Source of the DNA: Ectobacillus polymachus
Lineage (GTDB): Bacteria; Bacillota; Bacilli; Bacillales; Bacillaceae_G
Direction: 5' to 3'
Assembly: GCF_048159605.1 (NCBI RefSeq)
Contig: NZ_JBLREB010000001.1
Coordinates: 1,550,001-1,614,000, forward strand
Length of the DNA: 64,000 nt
Positions 42,975-51,240 of this stretch are shown piece after piece. The notes below the pieces were generated by a model. It was not told the origin of the DNA, ran no database searches, and saw nothing but the letters and a program-made list of their open reading frames with translations. Within the stretch, counting starts at the first letter, position 1. Every line of letters begins with the position of its first letter. The position numbers and the translations under genes are program-made.

Positions 42975-43178
42975 CTATTGAAAGAGAAACACACTTTTTA
43001 ATTTAGAAAAGAGATCACCAATTAAAAATGCAACGTGAAATAAGATAACTACAAAACCAACAAGAATGACCCAATTCGCAATATCCTCTCGTTTTAATTC
43101 TTTTAATACTGTATGGATGAATGCTAAAATGATCCCAATTCCGGCAATTTGAAAGATAAGTCCAACATCGATGGACAT
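42975..43178 (-). CDS. spoIIIAC: Stage III sporulation protein AC
   Basis: A 67-residue membrane protein with two helices (about 7-25 and 36-58), closely related to the N-terminal half of SpoIIIAD. The sequence MSIDVGLIFQIAGIGIILAF is typical. It is probably translationally coupled to spoIIIAD, whose only ribosome site overlaps the spoIIIAC stop. Confidence 0.95.
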   Translation of the reverse strand: MSIDVGLIFQIAGIGIILAFIHTVLKELKREDIANWVILVGFVVILFHVAFLIGDLFSKLKSVFLFQ

Positions 43179-43191
43179 GAGCCGTTCCCTC

Positions 43192-43704
43192 CTACAACAA
43201 TAAAATGACGATGAGTAAGCCTGTCAAAACACCTAGGCTCTTCATCATTTTTTCATAACGTAGCTGTACATCTTTCGCTTCAATCTCCTCTCGTTCGAGA
43301 TGTGAAATACATAGCCTAATATGCTTTTGTTGAGATTCACGATCATGTTGTCCAAGTGTTTCACCGAATTGCTGTAAAATCTCATATTCAACTTGCTTAA
43401 GGGCCATACGCGCCCACACATTTTCTAAGCTTTCATTCCAAGCAACTCGAACGGTTTTATCGGCTTGTAACCTGCTATGAAAGCTTTCAAATAACCTAGA
43501 TAAAGGAGGCGGCATTTGTTTGGAAAGCCTAAGGGATGCTTCATGGAGAGGCGTATGACCATACATAATTTCCGCTTCTAACGATTGAAGGGCTGTTTTT
43601 ATTAACCGGATTTGTCTCGGCCTTTCACGTACTTGCTTTGCCATTTGAAAACCAATCCACGTCGTCGCCGCAACGATTAGAATCGCACCGATTATTTTAA
43701 TCAT
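43192..43704 (-). CDS. spoIIIAB: Stage III sporulation protein AB
   Basis: A 170-residue protein with a membrane helix at each end (about 4-22 and 150-168) and a helical soluble domain between, similar in architecture to the GspF-type platform of type II secretion. The family block QIRLIKTALQSLEAEIMYGHTPL is clear. It overlaps spoIIIAA by four bases, consistent with the two acting as ATPase and platform. Confidence 0.95.
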   Translation of the reverse strand: MIKIIGAILIVAATTWIGFQMAKQVRERPRQIRLIKTALQSLEAEIMYGHTPLHEASLRLSKQMPPPLSRLFESFHSRLQADKTVRVAWNESLENVWARMALKQVEYEILQQFGETLGQHDRESQQKHIRLCISHLEREEIEAKDVQLRYEKMMKSLGVLTGLLIVILLL

Positions 43705-44612
43705 GTATTCTTCACTCTCGCTTTAATAACGGATTGACCATGTCTATCTTTAATTGCCTGAATCGTACCAGGTCCTTTTTTACGAGAAAGTTCAATAAAT
43801 CGTTCAAAAACCCCAACCTCGATCAGTCCACGAAGCGAGGGACGTTTCAATATATCTTCCCAGTCATAACCGTGTGCCGTAACAACGATCGTAACACCAG
43901 CGTGAATTGCCTCCATGATTGCTTCACTATCCTCTTGTCTGCCGATTTCATCCACGATTAACACATCCGGACTCATTGATCGAATCATCATCATCATACC
44001 TTCCGCCTTTGGACAAGCATCTAGTACATCCACTCGCATGCCAAGATTATGCTGAGGTACTCCTTTCACACACCCTGCAATTTCAGATCTTTCATCTACG
44101 ATTGCTACTTTACAAGATGCGACTGTATCAGAGCCCATACTCATGCTTCGTGCTACGTCACGAAGCATTGTTGTTTTACCAGTTTGCGGAGGACCAATGA
44201 TCATTGTATTTAACCAATGACTCCCATACAGATAAGGGAGAAGAGGCTTTGCAACCCCAATTTTTTGCCTTGCAATTCGGATATTGAAAGATGAAACATC
44301 ACGTATCATCTTGACAGTACCCTTTTCAGTAATGACCTTCCCAGCTAATCCAACCCGGTGTCCTCCTTGCAGGGTAACGTATCCTCTTTTTAACTCCTCC
44401 TCCATCGTATAAAGTGAATGTTGGCTCAATTTATTTAGTATAAATATGGCATCCTCTTGGGTAACCGTATATGAATAGAAGCGCGGTTTTCCGCGAACAA
44501 TGCATTCCATAGGCTTACGTACACGTAGACGAATTTCTTCTATAAAGTTGGTTTCTTCTGTTTGTAGCAAGGACTGCACATCTTTTGGCAATAATTCCAT
44601 GACTTCTCTCAT
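43701..44612 (-). CDS. spoIIIAA: Stage III sporulation protein AA (ATPase)
   Basis: A 303-residue mother-cell ATPase of the secretion-ATPase superfamily, thought to power the SpoIIIA channel. It carries Walker A IIGPPQTGKTTMLRD, the arginine-rich IVDERSEIAGC and Walker B PDVLIVDEIGRQED. The start is the ATG at 44612 (MREVMELLPKDVQ) after GGGGAGAAG. It is the first spoIIIA gene and follows yqhV by 13 bases. Confidence 0.96.
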   Translation of the reverse strand: MREVMELLPKDVQSLLQTEETNFIEEIRLRVRKPMECIVRGKPRFYSYTVTQEDAIFILNKLSQHSLYTMEEELKRGYVTLQGGHRVGLAGKVITEKGTVKMIRDVSSFNIRIARQKIGVAKPLLPYLYGSHWLNTMIIGPPQTGKTTMLRDVARSMSMGSDTVASCKVAIVDERSEIAGCVKGVPQHNLGMRVDVLDACPKAEGMMMMIRSMSPDVLIVDEIGRQEDSEAIMEAIHAGVTIVVTAHGYDWEDILKRPSLRGLIEVGVFERFIELSRKKGPGTIQAIKDRHGQSVIKARVKNT

Positions 44613-44625
44613 TTTCTTCTCCCCA

Positions 44626-44886
44626 TTACTTAAAAACTGCAATCAAAATACATGAGATACCCATTACTAAAAAAACAATTTTCAAAAAAGAAAGTTCATT
44701 CGCAACACTTATTACCCCTATCGACATCGAAATGATAAGTACAGTTGGGCCAATAAAAGCTAACATACCATTAATTGCAAGTGCTTTTTTCGGATCATTG
44801 AAATAAAGCATAAGAAAGGCTGCTAGAATTTCAGCACTCCCTGAAAACATCCGAAGCACTGCCATTATCAGCACCGATTCCTTCAA
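44626..44886 (-). CDS. yqhV: YqhV family membrane protein
   Basis: An 86-residue protein with three hydrophobic helices (about 4-25, 32-50 and 62-82), matching the YqhV family that lies just before spoIIIAA in Bacillus. I place the start at the TTG at 44886, because GAAGGTG is positioned for it; an ATG 21 bases upstream overlaps that ribosome site and is the alternative. It may be co-transcribed with the spoIIIA operon. Function unknown. Confidence 0.8.
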   Translation of the reverse strand: MKESVLIMAVLRMFSGSAEILAAFLMLYFNDPKKALAINGMLAFIGPTVLIISMSIGVISVANELSFLKIVFLVMGISCILIAVFK

Positions 44887-44995
44887 CGTATCACCTTCCC
44901 ATTTCAAAAAAAGTTACGTTTTGTACAACCTTATGCGTCGGTTGTTCATTTCAGAATAGAATGTTGCGAGGAAAGTTCTAAAATCTCGAATATAA

Positions 44996-45035
44996 AAAGC
45001 TGACTAAAACCTCGAAAAATGAGGCAGTCAGCTTT
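44996..45035 (-). terminator. Second terminator downstream of efp
   Basis: AAAGCTGACT pairs with AGTCAGCTTT and inside it CCTC with GAGG; a T-run follows on the minus strand. Confidence 0.85.
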
Positions 45036-45063
45036 CTCCATCTTATTATTTATAAAATAAAAA

Positions 45064-45109
45064 AGACCGTTATATTCAGATTACAATCCGTAATCGAATA
45101 TAACGGTCT
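45064..45109 (-). terminator. First terminator downstream of efp
   Basis: AGACCGTTATATTC pairs with GAATATAACGGTCT (14 bp), enclosing GATTAC/GTAATC; on the minus strand TTTTTTA follows. The two terminators lie in tandem between efp and yqhV. Confidence 0.93.
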
Positions 45110-45145
45110 AAACGGGCACCATTCACTCCGTTTTCTATTTAATCA

Positions 45146-45703
45146 TTATGCACGAGATACATACTTACCTTCTGCAGTATTAATCACAAGCATTTCACCT
45201 TCATTAATGAAGATTGGTACTTGCACAACAAGTCCTGTTTCAAGTGTTGCTGGTTTCGTAACGTTAGAAGCAGTATCTCCTTTAATACCTGGTTCTGTTT
45301 CCATAACCTTTAATTCTACTGTATTCGGAAGCTGTACACCAAGAATTTCTCCTTGGAATGTCATAATGAACACTTCCATATTTTCTTTCAAATATTTTAA
45401 TTCATATTCAATTTGAGTTGCTGGAAGCTCTAATTGTTCATATGTTTCATTATCCATAAATACATGAGAATCACCCATTGCATACAAATATTGCATGCGA
45501 CGGTTTTCGATATGAGCCTTCGCAACTTTTTCACCAGCGCGGAACGTTTTTTCTTGAATTCCTCCCGTACGAAGATTACGAAGTTTAGAGCGAACGAATG
45601 CAGCACCTTTACCTGGCTTTACGTGTTGGAATTCAATAACTGACCAAATGCCACCATCCACTTCAATTGTTAAACCTGTACGAAAATCATTTACTGAAAT
45701 CAT
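45146..45703 (-). CDS. efp: Elongation factor P
   Basis: The 185-residue EF-P that relieves ribosome stalling at polyproline. Three OB/KOW-type beta domains are present. The loop HVKPGKGAAF carries Lys32, the residue modified by 5-aminopentanol in B. subtilis. AGGAGG precedes the ATG. It is the last gene of aroQ-papA-efp, followed by two terminators. Confidence 0.98.
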   Translation of the reverse strand: MISVNDFRTGLTIEVDGGIWSVIEFQHVKPGKGAAFVRSKLRNLRTGGIQEKTFRAGEKVAKAHIENRRMQYLYAMGDSHVFMDNETYEQLELPATQIEYELKYLKENMEVFIMTFQGEILGVQLPNTVELKVMETEPGIKGDTASNVTKPATLETGLVVQVPIFINEGEMLVINTAEGKYVSRA

Positions 45704-45720
45704 GAAAAAATCCTCCTGTA

Positions 45721-46782
45721 TTATAAAATAATTAGTTCTTTTGGCGAATGCGTTAAAACTTCATTTGCTTCCTTCGTTACAAGAATATCATCTTCGATAC
45801 GAACGCCGCCTAAACCTGGAACATAAATACCTGGCTCGCACGTTACAACCATTCCAGGCTCTAACACTGTATCAGAACGGAAAGACAAGGCTGGACCTTC
45901 ATGAATTTCTAATCCAATTCCATGCCCCGTTGAATGACCATAATTTGGGCCAAATCCTTTTTCTGTTATGTAGTCACGCGTTAATGCATCGGCTTCTTTT
46001 CCTGTTAAACCAGCTTTTATTCCGTTTACACCTCGAAGTTGTGCTTCCAAAACAATTTGATAAATATTCTTTAATTCAGGAGAAGGCTCGCCCACTGCAA
46101 TGGTACGTGTCATATCCGAACAATATCCTTTATAATAAGCACCAAAATCTAATGTAACAAAATCTCCTTTTTCTATCAATTTTTCAGAAGCTACACCATG
46201 AGGCAATGCAGAACGTTCACCTGATGCTACGATGGTATGAAAAGAGGATGAAGATGCACCTTGCTTTCTCATAAAGAATTCCAATTCGTTTAATACATCT
46301 AATTCTGAAACACCCGGAGTAATAAATGATAAAATATGGGTAAAGGCCGCATCTGCAATTTGTGCTGCATCCTTTAATATCTTAATCTCAGAGTCTGTCT
46401 TAATCAAGCGTAACTTTTCTACTATACCAGAAGTTGGTACAAGCTCTGCAGCTACCGCTCCTTCATACAATTTGAATTCACCGTAAGTAAGTGCATCTTG
46501 TTCTACAGCCAGCTTTTCGATTCCTAATGCTTTTACTTGAGTTGCTACTTCCTCTGCAATAGCTCCCTTATGCTGAATAATCTCATAGCCTGCTGCTTGT
46601 TTTTTTGCTTGTTCTACATAACGAAAATCTGTTATGAAAAGAGCTCGTTCGTTAGAAATTAGTACAACTCCTGCTGTACCAGTAAAATTCGTCATATATG
46701 TACGATTAAAACTACTTGTAATAAGCATTCCATCTACATTGCTACTTGTAAATGATGCTCTTAATTTTGTAAGCTTTTCCAT
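45721..46782 (-). CDS. papA: Xaa-Pro aminopeptidase (M24 family)
   Basis: A 353-residue metallopeptidase removing N-terminal residues before proline. An N-terminal creatinase-like domain (1-125) precedes the pita-bread catalytic domain with metal ligands visible in TLDFGAYYKGYCSDMTRT, GHSTGHGIGLEIHEGP and VTCEPGIYVPGLGGVRIEDD. AAAGGAGG precedes the ATG. The context next to efp is conserved (yqhT/papA in B. subtilis). Confidence 0.95.
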   Translation of the reverse strand: MEKLTKLRASFTSSNVDGMLITSSFNRTYMTNFTGTAGVVLISNERALFITDFRYVEQAKKQAAGYEIIQHKGAIAEEVATQVKALGIEKLAVEQDALTYGEFKLYEGAVAAELVPTSGIVEKLRLIKTDSEIKILKDAAQIADAAFTHILSFITPGVSELDVLNELEFFMRKQGASSSSFHTIVASGERSALPHGVASEKLIEKGDFVTLDFGAYYKGYCSDMTRTIAVGEPSPELKNIYQIVLEAQLRGVNGIKAGLTGKEADALTRDYITEKGFGPNYGHSTGHGIGLEIHEGPALSFRSDTVLEPGMVVTCEPGIYVPGLGGVRIEDDILVTKEANEVLTHSPKELIIL

Positions 46783-46784
46783 TA

Positions 46785-47225
46785 TTACGCCTCCTTTACA
46801 TTTTCAACAAGGGCACGGAGCGCCATTTTGTATCCATAAAATCCAAACCCTACAATTTGACCTTTGCAAGAAGGGGCTGTTACGGACACGTGACGAAAGG
46901 ATTCACGTTTATGAACATTAGAAATGTGAACTTCAATAACCGGACGGGTAATACTAGCGATTGCATCGCGAATTGCATAACTATAATGGGTAAACGCACC
47001 CGGATTCAGAATAATTCCTTCATATAGTTCTTCAGCTTCATGAAGTTTGTCTATAATAGCACCCTCATGATTGGATTGAAAGCAATGTAATTCAGCACCC
47101 AAATCGTTTGCATAACGACAAAGATCTTCCTCAAGAGACTGAAGTGTGTTTGTACCATACACTCCTACTTCACGCACGCCAAGAAGGTTTAAGTTTGGTC
47201 CATTGATGAGGAGTAATTTTTTCAT
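46785..47225 (-). CDS. aroQ: Type II 3-dehydroquinate dehydratase
   Basis: A 146-residue dodecameric enzyme of the shikimate pathway. Motifs: INGPNLNLLGVREVGVYG with the catalytic Tyr, FQSNHEGAIIDKLHE, NPGAFTHYSYAIRDAI and EVHISNVHKRESFRHVS with the catalytic His. Start preceded by AAGGGGA. It abuts papA. Confidence 0.97.
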   Translation of the reverse strand: MKKLLLINGPNLNLLGVREVGVYGTNTLQSLEEDLCRYANDLGAELHCFQSNHEGAIIDKLHEAEELYEGIILNPGAFTHYSYAIRDAIASITRPVIEVHISNVHKRESFRHVSVTAPSCKGQIVGFGFYGYKMALRALVENVKEA

Positions 47226-47275
47226 TTGTAAGTCCCCTTATATAAAAATGTTCAAAGAATATTTTACCATAGGTG

Positions 47276-47779
47276 CTACTCGTTTGAATAGTTACGCTCT
47301 CTCTTTCGTGAGACCAAATTTTGCATACTTGCTTCAAAAGATACGGAATATGCAATGAACACACCATATATAATAAAAATACAGACTGTTGTCACAATCG
47401 TTTCCTTTGGAAATTCCCATACATGTTTGATTACAGGGGAAAACATGCTTACACCAAAAAACAACATACACCACCAAACCATTCCGTACACAATTCCAGG
47501 GAGGATACCTTGAAACCGTTTAAATAGGGAACCGAACAAAGCGGCTGTTCCAATTGACAATATACTCATTATACATATTCCAATTAGCTGTCCAATCCAT
47601 TCCTTCTTCCATTCTCCAAAAGCAAGCGGCAATAAAAAGTAGTTTGGACCAATATCAGTAAAAGAAAAAATATAAAAAAAATACCATACGAATCCCCAAA
47701 AAAGACCGCCAAATAATCCTATTTTTACAATTTGTCCTGCAAAAGATTGCTGTATTTCCTTACTCTTCACTTTTTTCAC
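47276..47779 (-). CDS. yqhR: YqhR family membrane protein
   Basis: A 167-residue protein with four hydrophobic helices (about 18-38, 58-78, 88-110 and 125-147) preceded by a short basic tail, corresponding to the YqhR family. The start is a GTG at 47779, seven bases after GAGGTG. It is upstream of aroQ on the same strand and divergent from yqhQ. Function unknown; it may be sporulation-linked because of its neighbours, which is only an inference. Confidence 0.85.
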   Translation of the reverse strand: MKKVKSKEIQQSFAGQIVKIGLFGGLFWGFVWYFFYIFSFTDIGPNYFLLPLAFGEWKKEWIGQLIGICIMSILSIGTAALFGSLFKRFQGILPGIVYGMVWWCMLFFGVSMFSPVIKHVWEFPKETIVTTVCIFIIYGVFIAYSVSFEASMQNLVSRKRERNYSNE

Positions 47780-48015
47780 ATTGGTTCACCTCACTCTAGT
47801 AATATGTCCCTATAGCCAAAAAATCATGATTATGTTTAAAAAAAGAAATCATTGGAAATATAAATAATGTGAAATCCCAAAAAGGAGTTTTCTCACCCTA
47901 TTACAGGCTTTATCTCCTACTTACTCGTTTCTCTTTAACCTTGAAATGAGAGTCTTACAGTCCTCAAGTATCAGAATAAGCACAATAGAATCTAACATCA
48001 TTCCAGTAGTTTTCC

Positions 48016-48043
48016 TTGTCATAATTCGAGTTTTACCTATACA
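48016..48043 (+). promoter_or_regulatory. SigA-type promoter for yqhQ
   Basis: TTGTCA (48016-48021) and TATACA (48038-48043) with a 16-base spacer, about 30 bases before the yqhQ ATG. The remaining 47780-48015 contains no gene. Confidence 0.55.
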
Positions 48044-48077
48044 ATGAAGGAAAACAAAAATACAGGTTGGTGTTTAC

Positions 48078-48998
48078 ATGGCAAAGGAGAATAAACAAAT
48101 ATACGGGGGTCAAGCAGTAGTAGAAGGAGTTATGTTTGGTGGAAGAGAATATACAGTTACAGCTGTTCGAAGAAAAGATAAATCAATCGAATTTTACCGA
48201 TTAGCACGTCCCCAAAACAAGTGGCTAAAGGTTCTGAAACGTATTCCCTTTTTACGAGGAATTGCCGCAATTATCAATGCAAGTGCAAATGGCGCAAAAC
48301 ACTTAAGTTTTTCGTCCGAACGATATGATGTAGATCCAGCCGAAGAAGAACAACTTGAACAAAAGAAGCAAGAACAATCGAAGCTTACGATGATTCTAGG
48401 TGTTGCAACAGTCGGAGTGCTATCATTCCTTTTTGGTAAAATTATTTTTTCGGCTGCACCAGCTATATTAGCAGAACTGACTAGACCTATCTTCACATCT
48501 GATGTATCACAAGTCATAATTGAAAGCATCATAAAGCTTATTTTGCTGCTTAGTTATATTTATTTTGTATCGCTTACCCCAATTATTAAGCGTGTATTTC
48601 AATATCATGGGGCCGAGCACAAGGTTATCAACGCATATGAAAGTAATCTTCCTCTTACCGTTGAAAATGTTCAAAAGCAATCACGTCTTCATTATCGGTG
48701 TGGAAGCAGCTTTATTCTATTCACAGTTATTATTGGAATGTTTGTTTATTTGCTCGTACCAACTGAACCACTTTGGTCACGCGTATTAAATCGGATTTTA
48801 TTAATACCTGTTGTCTTAGGAATTTCATTCGAAGTGCTACAATTCACGAATTCACTCCGAAATATACCCGTTTTGAAATTTCTTGGCTATCCAGGACTTT
48901 GGCTTCAACTTATTACAACAAAGGAACCTGCTGATGATCAAGTAGAAGTTGCAATTGCTTCATTCGAGGAGCTTCTTCATCTCGAACAGAATGAATAA
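48078..48998 (+). CDS. yqhQ: DUF1385 membrane protein YqhQ
   Basis: A 306-residue protein of the DUF1385 family. The N-terminal YGGQAVVEGVMFGG is the diagnostic family motif; four or five membrane helices follow (about 102-125, 145-165, 212-232 and 236-256), with a conserved YHGAEHKVINAYES between them. It is the first plus-strand gene after a long minus-strand run. The function is not established; the GAEHK motif with conserved His and Glu suggests metal binding or enzymatic action but that is conjecture. Confidence 0.92.
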   Translation: MAKENKQIYGGQAVVEGVMFGGREYTVTAVRRKDKSIEFYRLARPQNKWLKVLKRIPFLRGIAAIINASANGAKHLSFSSERYDVDPAEEEQLEQKKQEQSKLTMILGVATVGVLSFLFGKIIFSAAPAILAELTRPIFTSDVSQVIIESIIKLILLLSYIYFVSLTPIIKRVFQYHGAEHKVINAYESNLPLTVENVQKQSRLHYRCGSSFILFTVIIGMFVYLLVPTEPLWSRVLNRILLIPVVLGISFEVLQFTNSLRNIPVLKFLGYPGLWLQLITTKEPADDQVEVAIASFEELLHLEQNE

Positions 48999-49102
48999 AT
49001 GCATTTCTTTACAGATTAAATTCAGAATTTTTATATTTTCTTTTTTCATCACACACTAACATCACTTTTTTAGCAGTATAATAACAGTAGGAGGTGTATG
49101 CA

Positions 49103-49486
49103 ATGAAAGGCCGTTCGTTTCCCAAAGTCCTGTTTTTCTGTATCGTAGGGCTTGCGGTATTTCAGCTTGTAATGACCGCAGTCCAAAATCCTGCGGATTT
49201 ACTAAAGCAGCTGTTAATTATTGTAATTGTTTTAGGTGCAATATATTTGCTATACAGGCTGATTACTAGCACTGGTGGGGCGAATTCGCGTGCATCTTAT
49301 AACCGTGCAGTAAAACAGTCTAAACGTAAGTACACAAAACGCAATGTAACTCCGCTTACTAAAAATAAACGAGATAGTAAAACCAACAAGACCAGTTCTT
49401 CGATGTTTAAGAAAAAAAGAAAATCCACGCATCTTACCGTTATTGAAGGTAAGAAAGGTAAAAAGAAAGACCGTGCCTCATTTTAG
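49103..49486 (+). CDS. yqhP: YqhP-like small membrane protein
   Basis: A 127-residue protein with two N-terminal hydrophobic helices (about 5-22 and 34-53) and a long, very basic tail (KQSKRKYTKR, FKKKRKSTH, KKGKKKDRASF). It fits the SA1362/YqhP group placed after yqhQ. The ATG at 49103 is preceded by AGGAGGTG; a GTG at 49094 falls within that ribosome site. The basic tail could contact nucleic acid or acidic lipid; function unknown. Confidence 0.82.
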   Translation: MKGRSFPKVLFFCIVGLAVFQLVMTAVQNPADLLKQLLIIVIVLGAIYLLYRLITSTGGANSRASYNRAVKQSKRKYTKRNVTPLTKNKRDSKTNKTSSSMFKKKRKSTHLTVIEGKKGKKKDRASF

Positions 49487-49496
49487 CATGGTCTTT
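49466..49496. terminator. Bidirectional terminator between yqhP and mntR
   Basis: AAAGACCGTGC pairs with GCATGGTCTTT; the yqhP stop lies within it and mntR ends at 49535 on the other strand. Confidence 0.85.
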
Positions 49497-49534
49497 CTTT
49501 TTATTCTGTGAAGAAAAAACTACTTTCGGTTTTC

Positions 49535-49960
49535 TTACTCATGTTCCTCATTTATCTTTCGAACCGTACGAAGTGCCTCTACCCTTGTTTCATCGTCTTC
49601 AAAAAATTGAACAAGATCGCCAATACGATCGATTGCTTCCCAACTAAGATGATGCTCAATTCCTTCAACATCATTATAAATCTTACTTTCCTCAACCCCG
49701 ATAATTCTCATTAGCTGTTCAAGCAATTCATGTCTATAGACAAGACGTTTTCCTATCTTTTTTCCTTTTATTGTCAAAATGAGTCCTCGATATTTTTCAT
49801 AGACGAGGTATTCATCTTTATCTAATTTTTGAACCATCTTTGTCACAGAGGAAGGATGTACATTTAATGCTTCTGCAATATCCGATACCCGAGCGTACCC
49901 TTTCTCTTCAATTAATAAATAAATTTGTTCTATATAGTCTTCCATACTAGGAGTAGGCAT
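49535..49960 (-). CDS. mntR: Manganese-responsive regulator MntR
   Basis: A 141-residue DtxR-family repressor controlling manganese uptake. The winged-helix domain (1-70) has SVTKMVQKLDKDEYL; the metal-binding dimer domain has EGIEHHLSW. Expected ligands are seen: Asp8 and Glu11 (MEDYIEQIY), His77 (YRHELLE), Glu99, Glu102 and His103 (DVEGIEHH). GGAGGAAA precedes the ATG. The 141-residue form without an SH3-like domain is the Bacillus type. Confidence 0.96.
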   Translation of the reverse strand: MPTPSMEDYIEQIYLLIEEKGYARVSDIAEALNVHPSSVTKMVQKLDKDEYLVYEKYRGLILTIKGKKIGKRLVYRHELLEQLMRIIGVEESKIYNDVEGIEHHLSWEAIDRIGDLVQFFEDDETRVEALRTVRKINEEHE

Positions 49961-50197
49961 TGGTTTCCTCCATCCAAATAATTTCTTCTCTCTTCCCGTT
50001 CAAAAACATCTCTTAAAATCATACAACAGAAAGGGCTTAAAAACAAGAAGGGGGAAACAAGTTTACCTAAAGTAAAGGATTTCTTCATTCGAAAATTATT
50101 CATACAATTCTTGCCCGAACAGATACTTTAATCTCATAGATATTATCTGTAGAACTTGTTATCACCTACTCATACTAAAAATTCTTAATTTAAATAG
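49961..50197. other. Intergenic region between mntR and the 276-residue gene
   Basis: No gene seen. It holds GTTTACCTAAAGTAAA at 50061-50076, an imperfect inverted repeat that resembles a manganese-regulator box; see findings. Confidence 0.4.
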
Positions 50198-50227
50198 TTG
50201 ACGAATCCTATTTTCTATCGCTATCAT
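50198..50227 (+). promoter_or_regulatory. SigA-type promoter before copy 4
   Basis: TTGACG (50198-50203) and TATCAT (50222-50227) with an 18-base spacer; start near 50234, about 20 bases before the AGTGAAACTT box. Confidence 0.5.
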
Positions 50228-50252
50228 ATTTCTTTGTGGGCATTTTTTTTAA

Positions 50253-50307
50253 AGTGAAACTTTCCTTAAGCGAGGAAAGTTCTTTCATGCTCATACTTAA
50301 GGGTTAG
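50253..50307 (+). ncRNA. AGTGAAACTT structured element, copy 4, as a leader
   Basis: AGTGAAACTT (50253-50262), T, CCTTAAG (50264-50270) pairing with CTTAAGG (50296-50302), then GTTAG (50303-50307). It ends about 10 bases before the ribosome site of the 276-residue gene, so folding could affect translation start. Confidence 0.7.
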
Positions 50308-50332
50308 ATTTTTATTTGGGAGGAGAAATGGA

Positions 50333-51163
50333 ATGGCTCTAAAGAAAAAAGCAGAAGTAAAAACAGGGAAAATGGTAAGAGAACTTATGTTAGCTGATAA
50401 AGATGTTTCGGCTTCAACAATTATGGTATATAGTAACAATGGATTGAATGAGGAAATTAAAATTGAAGGTCTTCATCCTAAATCTAATGATGAACTATTT
50501 CTTAGCGGCAATTTTGATTGGAATGACACGGTAATTTATAAAATTGTTGATTTTTCTGGAAAAGCAGAGGTCGGAAAAGTAACGCTGCTTGATGTAAAGA
50601 AAAATAATATTACCTTTCAGATACAGAGAATAATGTGGAGCAAGGATAAACAGACAGAGGAAACAGAGGAAACCAACATTCTCGAAGCTACCGATGAAGA
50701 AAATTCCCATGACGAACAAATGGAAGAGAAGCAAAATGTATATGTACTAGACAAGATGAAAGAACTTCAAAATTCACGTCATGTCGTTCCTAGCAAACCA
50801 AGCCAATTAAAAACAGAAGACACCATGGTAGATCACAACATAGTAGAACCCACCGTTATAAAACAGAAAGCTCCTGTTTCCAACCAAACAGAGCATCAAC
50901 AATCTCATCATGTACAGACAAATCAATCGATAAATAGTAAGCTGCAAAATCAATATCAGGCACTGGTATCGCACGCTATTGCGGTATGTCAGGATTACAC
51001 ATTAGGTCTTGATGTTGATGATAGTATGGAAAAATTAAAAGCTGAGCTTGCATTACAAGGAGTATCATTACCGCTTGATTCTGATATTATTGGCGTTGTA
51101 AACGGTCTTCGTGAGCTAAAAGAAAAGGGAATGGATTTGCATAAGCTGTTAAGCCTCGTATAA
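50333..51163 (+). CDS. Unrecognised 276-residue protein
   Basis: I do not recognise this protein. Residues 1-105 look folded, beta-rich and basic, with ASTIMVYSNNGLNEEIKIEG and DTVIYKIVDFSGKAEVGKVT. Residues about 105-205 are acidic then Gln/His/Ser/Thr-rich and probably disordered. Residues 205-276 are helical (YQALVSHAIAVCQDYTLGL, VNGLRELKEKGMDLHKLLSLV). No signal peptide or membrane segment. GGGAGGAG precedes the ATG. It lies between mntR and lipM where B. subtilis has no counterpart. The three-part layout (small domain, linker, helical tail) suggests an adaptor or structural protein, but this is a guess. Confidence 0.85.
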   Translation: MALKKKAEVKTGKMVRELMLADKDVSASTIMVYSNNGLNEEIKIEGLHPKSNDELFLSGNFDWNDTVIYKIVDFSGKAEVGKVTLLDVKKNNITFQIQRIMWSKDKQTEETEETNILEATDEENSHDEQMEEKQNVYVLDKMKELQNSRHVVPSKPSQLKTEDTMVDHNIVEPTVIKQKAPVSNQTEHQQSHHVQTNQSINSKLQNQYQALVSHAIAVCQDYTLGLDVDDSMEKLKAELALQGVSLPLDSDIIGVVNGLRELKEKGMDLHKLLSLV

Positions 51164-51189
51164 ACGAAAAGAAAGCCCAGATAATAGAC

Positions 51190-51221
51190 GACATGAAAAG
51201 GAAATCTCTCCTTTACATGTC
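51190..51221. terminator. Hairpin between convergent genes
   Basis: GACATGAAAAGGA pairs with TCCTTTACATGTC with one mismatch around AATCTC, between gene ends at 51163 and 51241. T-runs are weak on both sides. Confidence 0.6.
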
Positions 51222-51240
51222 ATTTATCGAGGTTTATTGG

